64,000 bases of DNA from Halomonas sp. TA22 (GTDB taxonomy: Bacteria; Pseudomonadota; Gammaproteobacteria; Pseudomonadales; Halomonadaceae). Of this stretch, positions 1 through 7,920 are shown one piece after another. Location of the stretch: contig NZ_CP053108.1 of NCBI RefSeq assembly GCF_013009075.1, positions 3,056,517-3,120,516 of the forward strand, written 5' to 3'. The notes under the pieces were generated by a model. The model saw nothing but the letters and a program-made list of their open reading frames with translations. It ran no database searches and was not told where the DNA came from. The position numbers were made by a program, and so were the translations under genes. The number at the start of each line of letters is the position of its first letter. Within the stretch, counting starts at the first letter, position 1.

Positions 1-33
1 AGCGCCAAGGCAATGACCACAAGGAGACGCTCC

Positions 34-618
34 ATGACCCACTCCCGTGCATGGCTGATGGTGCTGACACTAGCGCTGCTGGTAGGCTGCGCTGGCACAC
101 CGAGCCCCAGTAACCGCTACACCCTGCCGAGCGAAAGCGTTGAGGCAACTCCTCTGGTCAGCGGCGCAACCCGCCACACGCTACTGCTCCGCCCGGTAAG
201 GGTGGCGCACTACTTGAACAGCGATGGGATAATCCTGCAGCTTGATGACATCACCCTCAATCAGGCTCGCGAGCATCTCTGGGCCGAAGATATCTCCCGT
301 CAGCTGGAGCGCGGCTTGCGCCAACGACTGAGCAGCCGACTACCCGATACGCGGGTGCTCGGCGATGGCACGCCTGACGCGGAAGCGCTCGTGCTGCGAG
401 TCGATGTCGTACGCTTCCAAGGACACCATGACGGTTTCGCCGTCGCCAGCGGCGAGTGGCAGCTACGCAATCAGCGCGGCGAGCTACTGGCGCTGGAACC
501 CTTCGAGGCCGTAACCGAGCTCGATGCGGATGGCTATCCGGCACTGGTCAGGGCGCTAGGACGCAGCTGGAGCCAGGTCGCCGACGGGATGGCCTCGCGC
601 ATCGCCGGGTTACGCTAA
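34..618 (+). CDS. pqiC: PqiC-family (DUF330) ABC-transport auxiliary lipoprotein
   Basis: Predicted lipoprotein of the PqiC/DUF330 family, which works with MCE-type (PqiB/MlaD-like) proteins in lipid traffic between the two membranes. The N-terminus is a lipoprotein signal: a hydrophobic stretch ending in the lipobox LVGC, so Cys20 of the form starting at 34 would be lipidated. After it come the family features: a Y-x-L segment (NRYTLPSE) and a C-terminal half ending in a [13 protein letters not shown] helix. The start at 34 is chosen over 13 because AAGGAGA lies just before it; this gives 194 residues, normal for the family. The partner genes (pqiA/pqiB or MCE genes) would lie upstream, outside the window, so the symbol rests on family likeness only. 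Confidence 0.8.
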   Translation: MTHSRAWLMVLTLALLVGCAGTPSPSNRYTLPSESVEATPLVSGATRHTLLLRPVRVAHYLNSDGIILQLDDITLNQAREHLWAEDISRQLERGLRQRLSSRLPDTRVLGDGTPDAEALVLRVDVVRFQGHHDGFAVASGEWQLRNQRGELLALEPFEAVTELDADGYPALVRALGRSWSQVADGMASRIAGLR

Positions 619-791
619 CTCGGCGCCTTCCGACTTTTACTGCGCATCAACCATTTATCTGTCATCATAGGCAGCAACGGCACTTCATGGTCCCTTCTTG
701 CCGTACCTGTCATCGTTTTTTCCACAGCCCAACCCGGGACTCGCGCCCTCTTCCAGAGGCGAGCGGCGGGGCTGTGTTATCCGGAGCATTC

Positions 792-2111
792 ATGAGCTTT
801 TCCGAACTTGGCCTGCGCGCCGAACTGTTGCGTGCGGTCGAAGAGCAGGGCTATACCATCCCTACCCCGATCCAGCGTCAAGCCATCCCTGCCGTGCTCA
901 AGGGGGGCGACCTGCTGGCCAGTGCCCAGACCGGCACCGGCAAGACCGCCGGTTTCACGCTACCCCTGCTGCAACGCCTTGCTGACGGCCCTCGTCCCAA
1001 GACGCGCCAGATTCGCGCCCTGGTCCTGACGCCGACTCGCGAACTTGCCGCACAGATCGGCGAAAACGTCACTGCCTATGGCCGCTACCTCAAGTTGCGC
1101 TCGCACGTGATCTTCGGCGGTGTCGGTCAGCAGCCCCAGGTAGATGCCATCCGTCCGGGCCTCGACATTCTCGTCGCCACCCCGGGCCGTCTACTCGACC
1201 TTCATCAGCAGCGCCATGTCGATCTTTCGCAGGTCGAGACGCTGGTGCTCGATGAAGCCGACCGCATGCTGGACATGGGCTTCATCCACGACATCAAGAA
1301 GCTGCTGCGCCTGTTGCCGAGCAAACGACAGAACCTATTGTTCTCCGCGACCTTCTCCAACGAGATCCAGGCACTGGCCAATGGGTTGCTCGACAACCCC
1401 GCCATGATCGAAGTGGCACGCCGCAACACCACGGCGGAGCTCGTCGACCAGGCCATCTACCGCGTCGACCGCGAGCGGAAGCGCGAACTGCTGGCGCACC
1501 TGATCGAGCAGCATCAGTGGCACCAGGTGCTGGTCTTCACCCGCACCAAGCATGGTGCCAACCGTCTTGCCGAGCAGCTCTCCAAGCAGGAGATCCCGGC
1601 CATGGCGATTCACGGCAACAAGAGCCAGTCGGCACGTACCAAGGCGCTGGCGGCCTTCAAGGAGGGCAGTCTTCAGGTATTGGTGGCTACCGATATCGCC
1701 GCACGAGGCCTGGACATCAGCGAACTGCCGCATGTCGTCAATTTTGAACTGCCCAACGTCGCCGAGGATTATGTTCACCGTATTGGCCGTACCGGCCGGG
1801 CCGGCAGCGAAGGACAGGCAGTATCGCTGGTGTGTATCGATGAACATGGACTGCTTGCCGGCATCGAGAGACTGATCAAGCGCAATCTCGAGAAGCGTAT
1901 CGAACCGGGCTTCGAACCCGACCCCAACGTCAAGCCAGAACCAATCGAGAACGGCCGACGCGGCCAGAGCAAGGGAGGCCGTGGCAACGACTCGCGTCAG
2001 CAGCGCCCAGCCCAGCAGCGACGTCAGGACGGCAACTCCTCGGCGCGCAGTGGTGAGGAGCAGCGAGCCCCCAGGCGCCGGCGGCGCACCACCAGACCCA
2101 AGCAAGCGTAA
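792..2111 (+). CDS. rhlE: DEAD-box ATP-dependent RNA helicase, RhlE type
   Basis: RNA helicase of the RhlE subgroup, remodelling structured RNA (ribosome assembly, mRNA turnover) in the cytoplasm. All core motifs are visible in order: Q motif [10 protein letters not shown] (about 24-33), motif I AQTGTGKT (45-52), [20 protein letters not shown] (about 153-156), [24 protein letters not shown] and HRIGRTGR. The C-terminal tail of about 80 residues is rich in Arg, Gln and Gly and ends in a basic RRRRR-type run, as expected for RNA tethering. The start is set at 792 (MSFSELGL), the normal family N-terminus; the open frame extends further upstream but that part overlaps pqiC out of frame. Length 439 residues is typical. 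A strong hairpin follows the stop. Confidence 0.93.
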   Translation: MSFSELGLRAELLRAVEEQGYTIPTPIQRQAIPAVLKGGDLLASAQTGTGKTAGFTLPLLQRLADGPRPKTRQIRALVLTPTRELAAQIGENVTAYGRYLKLRSHVIFGGVGQQPQVDAIRPGLDILVATPGRLLDLHQQRHVDLSQVETLVLDEADRMLDMGFIHDIKKLLRLLPSKRQNLLFSATFSNEIQALANGLLDNPAMIEVARRNTTAELVDQAIYRVDRERKRELLAHLIEQHQWHQVLVFTRTKHGANRLAEQLSKQEIPAMAIHGNKSQSARTKALAAFKEGSLQVLVATDIAARGLDISELPHVVNFELPNVAEDYVHRIGRTGRAGSEGQAVSLVCIDEHGLLAGIERLIKRNLEKRIEPGFEPDPNVKPEPIENGRRGQSKGGRGNDSRQQRPAQQRRQDGNSSARSGEEQRAPRRRRRTTRPKQA

Positions 2112-2116
2112 TCCGC

Positions 2117-2140
2117 AACGGCCACCTCAGGGTGGCCGTT
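2117..2140 (+). terminator. Rho-independent type hairpin after rhlE
   Basis: Ten-base perfect stem AACGGCCACC / GGTGGCCGTT with a 4-base loop, six bases after the rhlE stop. Only a short T stretch follows (TTTCG), so termination efficiency is uncertain, but position and stem strength fit a terminator. Confidence 0.7.
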
Positions 2141-2163
2141 TCGATAGGTCACTGCAAAAGAGA

Positions 2164-2190
2164 TAAATAAATTCTCTTATCTGCCGATAA
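2164..2190 (+). promoter_or_regulatory. Sigma-28 (FliA) promoter for the EAL-HDOD gene
   Basis: TAAATAAA, an 11-base spacer, then a perfect GCCGATAA. This matches the FliA consensus TAAAGTTT-N11-GCCGATAA in both elements and spacing. It lies 65 bases before the start of the HDOD/EAL gene and puts that gene in the late flagellar regulon. Confidence 0.8.
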
Positions 2191-2254
2191 AGACAGATGA
2201 CCATCATCGTAATGCAAACCTGGCGCCATCTGCGCTTCAGGACTCAAGCAGGGA

Positions 2255-3517
2255 ATGACCGTGGACACCATACTGCCGCTCAGAGAAGCCAGAGCCATGC
2301 TTACCCGTGAGGAGTCGGATGACTACTGTATTGCCCTGCAGCCGATATGCGACAGCGACTACCGGCATGTCGGCGATGAGCTGCTCTATCGCGCCAGCGC
2401 CAGTGACAAGACGGCAAAGATCGGCGATCCACTGGTTGCCACTGCCCGCGCCAGTAGCCTGGCGATCTATGAAATCGGTTTGCAGAAGCTAGTCGGCGAA
2501 CGCTTGCTGTTTCTCAATGTCTCCCGCGAATGGCTGGAGCGGCCTGAGCTGCTGCCTCACCCTACCGAGCAGGTGATCATCGAAGTTCTAGAAAGCGTTT
2601 CCGTGAGCGATGAAACCATAAAGGCGCTGCACGCCATCAAGATCAAGGGATATCGCATTGCGCTTGACGAGGCATTCGTCAGGCAGCAGCCCTATGCACT
2701 GCTGCCGCTGGCCGACATCGTCAAAATAGATGTCAATCAGCCACTCAAGCTCGAACGGCTGGCGCTCTATCGCCGTCACGGCTGTAAGCTGCTTGCCGAA
2801 AAGGTGGAGGATCTTGAGCATTTCGAGCAGGCGCTCGATGAAGGATTCACCCTCTTCCAAGGTTTCTTCTTCGCTCGCCCTCATAATGTCACGATGGCCC
2901 GATCCCAGCGCCGCAGCAACAACAACATTCAGATACGGCTGATTCGAGAACTCTATCGTGACATGGTCAGCATCGACCGAATTGGCGACATGGTCTCGCA
3001 GGACCCTCATCTCTATCTGATGATAATGAAGCGCGCCAACTCCAGCTATTACGGTCAGAAAGGCTCCGCCAACCTGAAGCGCAGCCTGCAACTGCTTGGC
3101 CTCAATGAGTTACGCACCTTGGTCGCCACTATCATGCTGGCCCAGAACGGGCCTATCTGCCGCCTGACGATGCAGCACGCCTTGATCTGCGCCTACATGT
3201 GCAAATACCTGGCCGCCCCTTTCCGCCACATCGACGAGGACGACGCCTTTACGGCAGGCCTGTTCTCGCTGATGGATCGAATGCTGGGTATCGAGATGGT
3301 CAGACTTCTCGAAGAGGTGAGTCTCCCCGGCGAGATCGAGGATGCCTTGGTGACCAGCGGCGGCCCACTGGGCGCAATTTTGACGTTGGCCAAGGATTAT
3401 CAGGCTTTCGAAAGCGATGCCCGAAACCAGACCATCAACAGACAACTGCGCGAGTGCTACCTGAAAGCCGTCGAGGAAACTCAGGCTCTGATGTCATCGC
3501 TAGGCAGCTCGGACTGA
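2255..3517 (+). CDS. HDOD domain protein with degenerate EAL domain (YuxH/CdgJ-like)
   Basis: Two-domain signalling protein: an EAL-like domain (about 20-210) followed by an HDOD domain (about 215-405). The EAL domain is clearly degenerate: the EAL signature reads DELLYR, the DDFGTG metal loop reads LDEAF, though EVLES, VKIDV and FQGFFFARP equivalents remain. It should therefore bind a partner or ligand rather than hydrolyse c-di-GMP. Proteins of this layout include B. subtilis YuxH and Vibrio CdgJ, the latter tied to motility. The gene has a perfect sigma-28 promoter, and fliA lies just downstream on the other strand, so a role in motility or c-di-GMP control is inferred. The exact partner is unknown. 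Confidence 0.85.
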   Translation: MTVDTILPLREARAMLTREESDDYCIALQPICDSDYRHVGDELLYRASASDKTAKIGDPLVATARASSLAIYEIGLQKLVGERLLFLNVSREWLERPELLPHPTEQVIIEVLESVSVSDETIKALHAIKIKGYRIALDEAFVRQQPYALLPLADIVKIDVNQPLKLERLALYRRHGCKLLAEKVEDLEHFEQALDEGFTLFQGFFFARPHNVTMARSQRRSNNNIQIRLIRELYRDMVSIDRIGDMVSQDPHLYLMIMKRANSSYYGQKGSANLKRSLQLLGLNELRTLVATIMLAQNGPICRLTMQHALICAYMCKYLAAPFRHIDEDDAFTAGLFSLMDRMLGIEMVRLLEEVSLPGEIEDALVTSGGPLGAILTLAKDYQAFESDARNQTINRQLRECYLKAVEETQALMSSLGSSD

Positions 3518-3574
3518 ATTCTTCAAGATCCAGCTTCATCACAGCCTCAAGAGTGCAGCTTGCCAGCCTGTCGA

Positions 3575-4273
3575 TTACACCGCCAGCTTGGCGCGCAAGC
3601 GGGACACCGCCTGGCTGTGCAGCTGACAGACGCGTGACTCGCTGACGCCCAGCACCGCGCCGATTTCCTTGAGGTTGAGCTCCTCCTGATAGTAAAGACC
3701 CAGCAGCAATTTTTCACGCTCAGGTAGCTGGTCGATGGCGCTTACCAGTCGTTCGCGCTGCTCGCCTTGCATCAATGCCGCAAAAGGCGAGAGTGGGCCG
3801 GTATCGTCGGCTTCCGGTTCCCGCCCCTCCGACACGATCTCCTCGAAAGGGAGTAACTGGCCACTGTTAGTATCGCCCAACAGCTGATGATACTCATCGA
3901 GCTCCATGTTCAGCTCGGCGGCCACCTCCCGCTCCTCCGCCGCCCGGCCAAGACGCTGTTCGGTTCGACGAATCGCTTCACCGAGCGCACGCGCGCTACG
4001 CCTCACGCTTCGGGGGACCCAGTCACGGCTGCGCAACTCATCGATCATGGCACCGCGAATACGTTGGCTTGCATAGGTCGTGAAGGTTGCGCCATGGGCG
4101 GCATCATAGCGGCTCAAGCAATCCAGCAGCCCCACCATGCCCGCCTGGATCAGGTCATCCAGTTCAACACTGGCTGGCAGCTTGACCTGCAATGCCAGCG
4201 CCTGACGTCGCACCACTGGCAAATATTGTTCCAGTAATGCGCCTTGATCTATCTTGCCCTGTGCCGTGTACAT
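3575..4273 (-). CDS. fliA: RNA polymerase sigma factor FliA (sigma-28)
   Basis: Flagellar sigma factor that directs RNA polymerase to late (class III) flagellar and chemotaxis promoters. Region 2 is intact (about 15-85; DLIQAGMVGLLDCLSRYD, FTTYASQRIRGAMIDELR, DWVPRSVRR), followed by region 3 and a helix-turn-helix region 4 (about 180-230; LNLKEIGAVLGVSESRVCQLHSQA split by the turn). Length 232 residues is normal. Five promoters matching its consensus can be read in this window. It is not co-transcribed with flhF as in Pseudomonas: about 820 bases and an opposing gene separate them. Confidence 0.97.
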   Translation of the reverse strand: MYTAQGKIDQGALLEQYLPVVRRQALALQVKLPASVELDDLIQAGMVGLLDCLSRYDAAHGATFTTYASQRIRGAMIDELRSRDWVPRSVRRSARALGEAIRRTEQRLGRAAEEREVAAELNMELDEYHQLLGDTNSGQLLPFEEIVSEGREPEADDTGPLSPFAALMQGEQRERLVSAIDQLPEREKLLLGLYYQEELNLKEIGAVLGVSESRVCQLHSQAVSRLRAKLAV

Positions 4274-4486
4274 TGATCTCGCCTCGGGCCCTAGTCATAT
4301 GACGGGTCGGCCAGTAATACTGCTGTTTCTACGGGACGACCCGTTATCTTTTTCAGTACCGCTGATTCACATTATTGCCGCTTACCCACCACGACCAAAC
4401 CGGGAATACCCCTAGCCATGACCGGCTTTTCCCCGCTTTGCTCGGCGCAGTGGTAGCATTCATTTACCTATCTTGGAGCATGTTTT

Positions 4487-5053
4487 ATGACCCCTTACCG
4501 CAATCGCTACCTACTGATGCGCCATGGGCACAGCCAGGCCAACCAGCAGGGAATCATCGTGAGCGACCCCCAGCATGGCCTTGGCGGTTTTGGACTCTCA
4601 TCAAAGGGACAAGAACAGCTACGGGCCTTGCTAACGCATTGGCCCTGGCCCACGCCGACACGCATCATCCATTCGGATTTTCTTCGTACCACTGAAACTG
4701 CACGCTTTCTCGCCACACATTTTGGACTCGAAATGGCAATCGACACGCGTCTCAGGGAGCGCTTCTTCGGTAGTTTCGATGGTCAGTCGGACGAACGTTA
4801 TCCGGACATCTGGGCAATCGATGCCACGGATGCCTGCCACCGCCATGCGGGAATTGAGAGTGTTAAAGCGGTTGCGACTCGCATGCGGGCTACCATCGAT
4901 GAATTGGAGGCGCTTTACAGCGATGACGTCATCTTGCTGGTCAGCCATGGCGACCCACTACAGATTCTGCTGACGGCGCTAACCGAACGTCCCTTACGTG
5001 AACATCGCAAGAGAGAAGCACTACTTCCGGCCAGCATTACTCTGCTCGGTTAG
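4487..5053 (+). CDS. Histidine phosphatase family protein (phosphoglycerate mutase-like)
   Basis: Member of the histidine phosphatase superfamily. The catalytic RHG motif is at residues 12-14 (His13 would be phosphorylated), Arg and Glu pocket residues follow (DFLRTTETA, ERFFGSFDG), and the second His is in the VSHGDPLQ motif near residue 154. At 188 residues it is a single-domain enzyme, similar to CobC or small phosphatases, but no pathway partner is next to it and the substrate cannot be named. GGAG sits 8 bases before the ATG. It lies alone between the minus-strand genes fliA and the flhG-like gene. Confidence 0.85.
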   Translation: MTPYRNRYLLMRHGHSQANQQGIIVSDPQHGLGGFGLSSKGQEQLRALLTHWPWPTPTRIIHSDFLRTTETARFLATHFGLEMAIDTRLRERFFGSFDGQSDERYPDIWAIDATDACHRHAGIESVKAVATRMRATIDELEALYSDDVILLVSHGDPLQILLTALTERPLREHRKREALLPASITLLG

Positions 5054-5093
5054 ATGCTGTAGAAATAGTAAAGATAACGGTATAAATCAGCCG

Positions 5094-5627
5094 TTACGCT
5101 AGGTCGAGCACCAGCAACCGTGTACCGAGATAGCCTTGAGCTGCCTGCTGCAAATTGTTAAGCAAGCCACTACGTGCGACCCGTTTTGATGGCAGTGCCA
5201 GCAGGCTCCTCGGCCCCTGATTGAGATGCAACTGTTTCAGCACAAGATAGGCACGGCGAAAGGCGTCAGGGTCGTCGCCTACCCAAAGCGCCCAACGCGG
5301 CTGCTGTTGGGCCAGGACCGCGACGTGGGGACTGTTCGACTCAATGGGCACCACCCGCCAGCTGCCGGATTCCCCCAGCCAGCGCTGCCCAGCGCCACGC
5401 CACTCGTCCAGAACGCGTTCGACCTGACGGGTCTGTATCGTGCTGGTCTCTGGCAGTCCCACCACCATCAAGGTGGAAACGGCCTGTACCGTGCGTGCAG
5501 GTTCCGCCTGTTTCGCTTCGACGATGCGCGGTTGCGCCTCGGCCCACTCTCTGAGGCCGGCTGCCTGATCGAATCCTATCGGCATCTCATTCACGCTATC
5601 AGCGCCCACTGCTGTCGTGAAGCCCAT
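5094..5627 (-). CDS. FlhG-like protein lacking the ATPase P-loop (degenerate FleN/FlhG)
   Basis: This gene sits exactly where flhG/fleN is found, directly after flhF, but it is only about 160-180 residues against about 280. What I see: near the N-terminus FDQAAGLREW, matching the DQAxxLR helix by which FlhG activates the FlhF GTPase; then a strand LMVVGLPETS where the Walker A KGGVGKT should be, so no nucleotide-binding lysine; later WVGDDPDAFRRAYLVLKQL, which aligns with the EPT-x-DAY-x-LIK segment of MinD/FlhG. The C-terminus stops well short of the family's end. Inference: a pseudo-ATPase FlhG that may keep only the FlhF-binding role. Start codons at 5627, 5594 (GTG) and 5585 are all possible, none with a strong Shine-Dalgarno; 5627 overlaps flhF by 29 bases. 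Confidence 0.65.
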   Translation of the reverse strand: MGFTTAVGADSVNEMPIGFDQAAGLREWAEAQPRIVEAKQAEPARTVQAVSTLMVVGLPETSTIQTRQVERVLDEWRGAGQRWLGESGSWRVVPIESNSPHVAVLAQQQPRWALWVGDDPDAFRRAYLVLKQLHLNQGPRSLLALPSKRVARSGLLNNLQQAAQGYLGTRLLVLDLA

Positions 5628-7920
5628 TGCCCATGGCACGAAACCCATCCTGGGCCAGGAAGAGATGGCAGAGCGCCTCAAGAAGATGGTTGGGGTGGCG
5701 CGGACGCTGCCCACCCAGCAGACCGAGCAGCTGAGCACGCACATCCATCGCCCACTCACTGGAATCAAGATCGAGGCGCAATGCCACCGCCGCCAGCGAA
5801 GAGGCGATTCTCAGGCGAAGATCGGCATCGGCACGGCCATGCCCCGCTTCTTGTATTTTCTGCCAGCCACGCCTGACCAGCACCGGCAGCTCGGCCGACA
5901 GCAATTGATGCTTGATGAGCTCGACACTGGTGTTCGACTCATCCGGTTCATACCGGCTGGAGAGCCAGAACTTACGTCCGATTGAGCGTCCGCTGTCAGT
6001 ATTGACCAGCTCGCCCACCCACATCGTCATGTCTCCACCTGGGTCATGCGCCTCGGCATATTGGGCCTGCACCGGCAAGTAATTCAGGGCAAGCGACACC
6101 GGTTGGCCACGGTAACGAAACCGCAGCGGTGCAAGGGCCTTGCCTGCGCCAACTAGAGCGCCCAGCTCATGGCGCTCACCAGCGTAGCGTACGCGACTAT
6201 TGCGCTTGGCCGCCGAGGCCCAGGGTAGCTGCCATCCTGCCAGCCACTGTGTGGCCGGCAGGTCCGGACAGCTAGCAAACACATGGCCGCAAGCGCCAAG
6301 CACATTGGAGGCCCACTCCAGCTGTTCACCGCTACCGGCGGGTAGTTCGTGGCGTGGCCAAGCGCTCGCGAGCAGCTCACCGTTGGCATTGACTGCCTGA
6401 ACGGGCAATGCCCAGTCGCAGCCACTTACCTTGGCAGCACCCCATAGCATGATCAGGCCATTGGCCGCATGCCCCTCCTGAAGCGCAAGATCCGTGGCCA
6501 GATCGGTGAAACTTCCCACCGATTGCCGCTGGCGGGAATTAGGCAAGGAAGCCAGCTCCCAGCCGGCCTCGAGTAGGCTGAATCCTGCCTGACGCTGGCG
6601 CAGGCTATTAAGCACCGTCCCCAGCGTACGCCCTTGTCCCAGCAGTCCACGTGACATGGCATTGAAGCGCTGCGCCCGAGCGGGCACTGCATCGAGCATG
6701 GACGCATCCGGGGTGTAGGGGGACTCCTCCGCGACATCCAGCGCCTGAGAGACCAGCTTACCGGCATCGGCCAGGCTCAAATCCTCGGGCACCTTCTGGC
6801 CATGCGAAACGTAGTGCAGGCGCAAGCCGTGGCGCATCACACCATCGAGCAGCGGGCCAAGCTTTGCCGCCTCGTCGAGCTTGGTCATGATGCAATCGTC
6901 GAGGCGGTTACCCGCTGCACGGGCGGCCTGGCGATAGGTCACGATCACGTCCTCGAGCGTATCGCCGTGGCTCGCCGCATTGAGCAGCAGCATCAGGCGA
7001 ACCGCCCGCCCGCTGCTCGAGAGCTGTGCGATCTGCTGCACCAGGCGCTGGTCGCGCTGGCTCATGCCAACGGTATCGATGATCACCAAATGCTTGTCGG
7101 CCAGGCGGCCAAGCAGGGCATCCAAGGGCGCATCGGCATCCTGAGCATGGACCTCGACACCAAGCAGCCCGGCGTAGATACGCAGCTGTTCATGGGCGCC
7201 GATACGGTAGCTGTCGGTCGTCACCAGCGCCACACCTTCCCGCCCATGACGCATCACATAACGGGCCGCCAGCTTGGCCGTGGTGGTGGTCTTGCCGATG
7301 CCGGTCGGGCCGACCAGAGCGATCACGCCACGCTCCTCAAACAGTGCCGCTTCATCTCCCGGCACAGTGAGGCGCGCGACCAGTTGACGCTGTAGCCACT
7401 GATCACGCAGCAGATCGTCCTGCTGAGCGTCGCCCTCATTAAGTTCGCGGGGCAAGCTCTCCAATAGTTCATTGGTGAGACGTGGCCCAACGCCAGCGAT
7501 CCATAGCCGCTGGCGCAACCTTGCCAGCGGATCGGCGGCTTGAGGAGCAACGGGACGGTGTTGACGAGTCAACATGTCGCGCATCTCCTGCATTTCGCCC
7601 AGAAGCCGCTGACTCAGTGAGGCGAAATCCGACGCCTCGCTCGACGGGGCCGTCACCTGAGAGGAGATCGAACGCGCAGGCAGCGCTGCAGCAGGAGCGG
7701 ACGAGGGGTAGGTGGCAGCGAGCCTAGCAGGCGTCGGACGCATCGCAGGCCGCTCGACCGACTCGGTCATGCGATCATGCGCCTCCTCGGCCAGTGCCAG
7801 CACCTCCACGCCCCCCTCGGTCTGGCGATTGGAGAGAATCAGGGCATCGTCACCCAGCGCCTCGCGCACCTGGCGCATGGCATCGCGACTGTTGGCCGCA
7901 ACGAAGCGTCTTACACTCAT
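5599..7920 (-). CDS. flhF: Flagellar biosynthesis SRP-type GTPase FlhF with long C-terminal extension
   Basis: SRP-family GTPase that sets flagellar number and position at the membrane. The N-terminus is typical (MSVRRFVAANSRDAMRQV), followed by a Pro/Ala-rich linker and an NG GTPase: P-loop GPTGIGKT at 204-211, DSYRIGAHEQL, IIDTVGMSQRD, TKLDE, ending near LSLADAGKLVSQAL (about 390). The protein then runs on for about 380 more residues to 773, while known FlhF proteins are about 360-500. The extension has no motif I recognise; it contains Trp-rich and Leu-rich segments (WLAGWQLPW, RKFWLSSRYEP, LLEALCHLFLAQ). It shares the gene's frame and codon style, so it is not an assembly artefact of a neighbouring ORF. 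The start overlaps the flhA stop by 4 bases. Confidence 0.92.
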   Translation of the reverse strand: MSVRRFVAANSRDAMRQVREALGDDALILSNRQTEGGVEVLALAEEAHDRMTESVERPAMRPTPARLAATYPSSAPAAALPARSISSQVTAPSSEASDFASLSQRLLGEMQEMRDMLTRQHRPVAPQAADPLARLRQRLWIAGVGPRLTNELLESLPRELNEGDAQQDDLLRDQWLQRQLVARLTVPGDEAALFEERGVIALVGPTGIGKTTTTAKLAARYVMRHGREGVALVTTDSYRIGAHEQLRIYAGLLGVEVHAQDADAPLDALLGRLADKHLVIIDTVGMSQRDQRLVQQIAQLSSSGRAVRLMLLLNAASHGDTLEDVIVTYRQAARAAGNRLDDCIMTKLDEAAKLGPLLDGVMRHGLRLHYVSHGQKVPEDLSLADAGKLVSQALDVAEESPYTPDASMLDAVPARAQRFNAMSRGLLGQGRTLGTVLNSLRQRQAGFSLLEAGWELASLPNSRQRQSVGSFTDLATDLALQEGHAANGLIMLWGAAKVSGCDWALPVQAVNANGELLASAWPRHELPAGSGEQLEWASNVLGACGHVFASCPDLPATQWLAGWQLPWASAAKRNSRVRYAGERHELGALVGAGKALAPLRFRYRGQPVSLALNYLPVQAQYAEAHDPGGDMTMWVGELVNTDSGRSIGRKFWLSSRYEPDESNTSVELIKHQLLSAELPVLVRRGWQKIQEAGHGRADADLRLRIASSLAAVALRLDLDSSEWAMDVRAQLLGLLGGQRPRHPNHLLEALCHLFLAQDGFRAMGNGLHDSSGR

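Noticed and set aside
456-791. Upstream extension of the rhlE open frame
   Set aside because: It overlaps pqiC in another frame, its translation is Arg-rich and unlike helicases, and MSFSELGL at 792 is the usual family start.
5075-5096. TAACGG...CCGTTA repeat between the histidine phosphatase and FlhG-like genes
   Set aside because: The stem is only six bases with a ten-base AT-rich loop and no T-run, too weak to call a terminator.
5628-5768. Longer start for the FlhG-like gene inside flhF
   Set aside because: The extra 47 codons are the antiparallel-free overlap of flhF in another frame, Cys/Arg/Trp-rich, and do not resemble an FlhG N-terminus.
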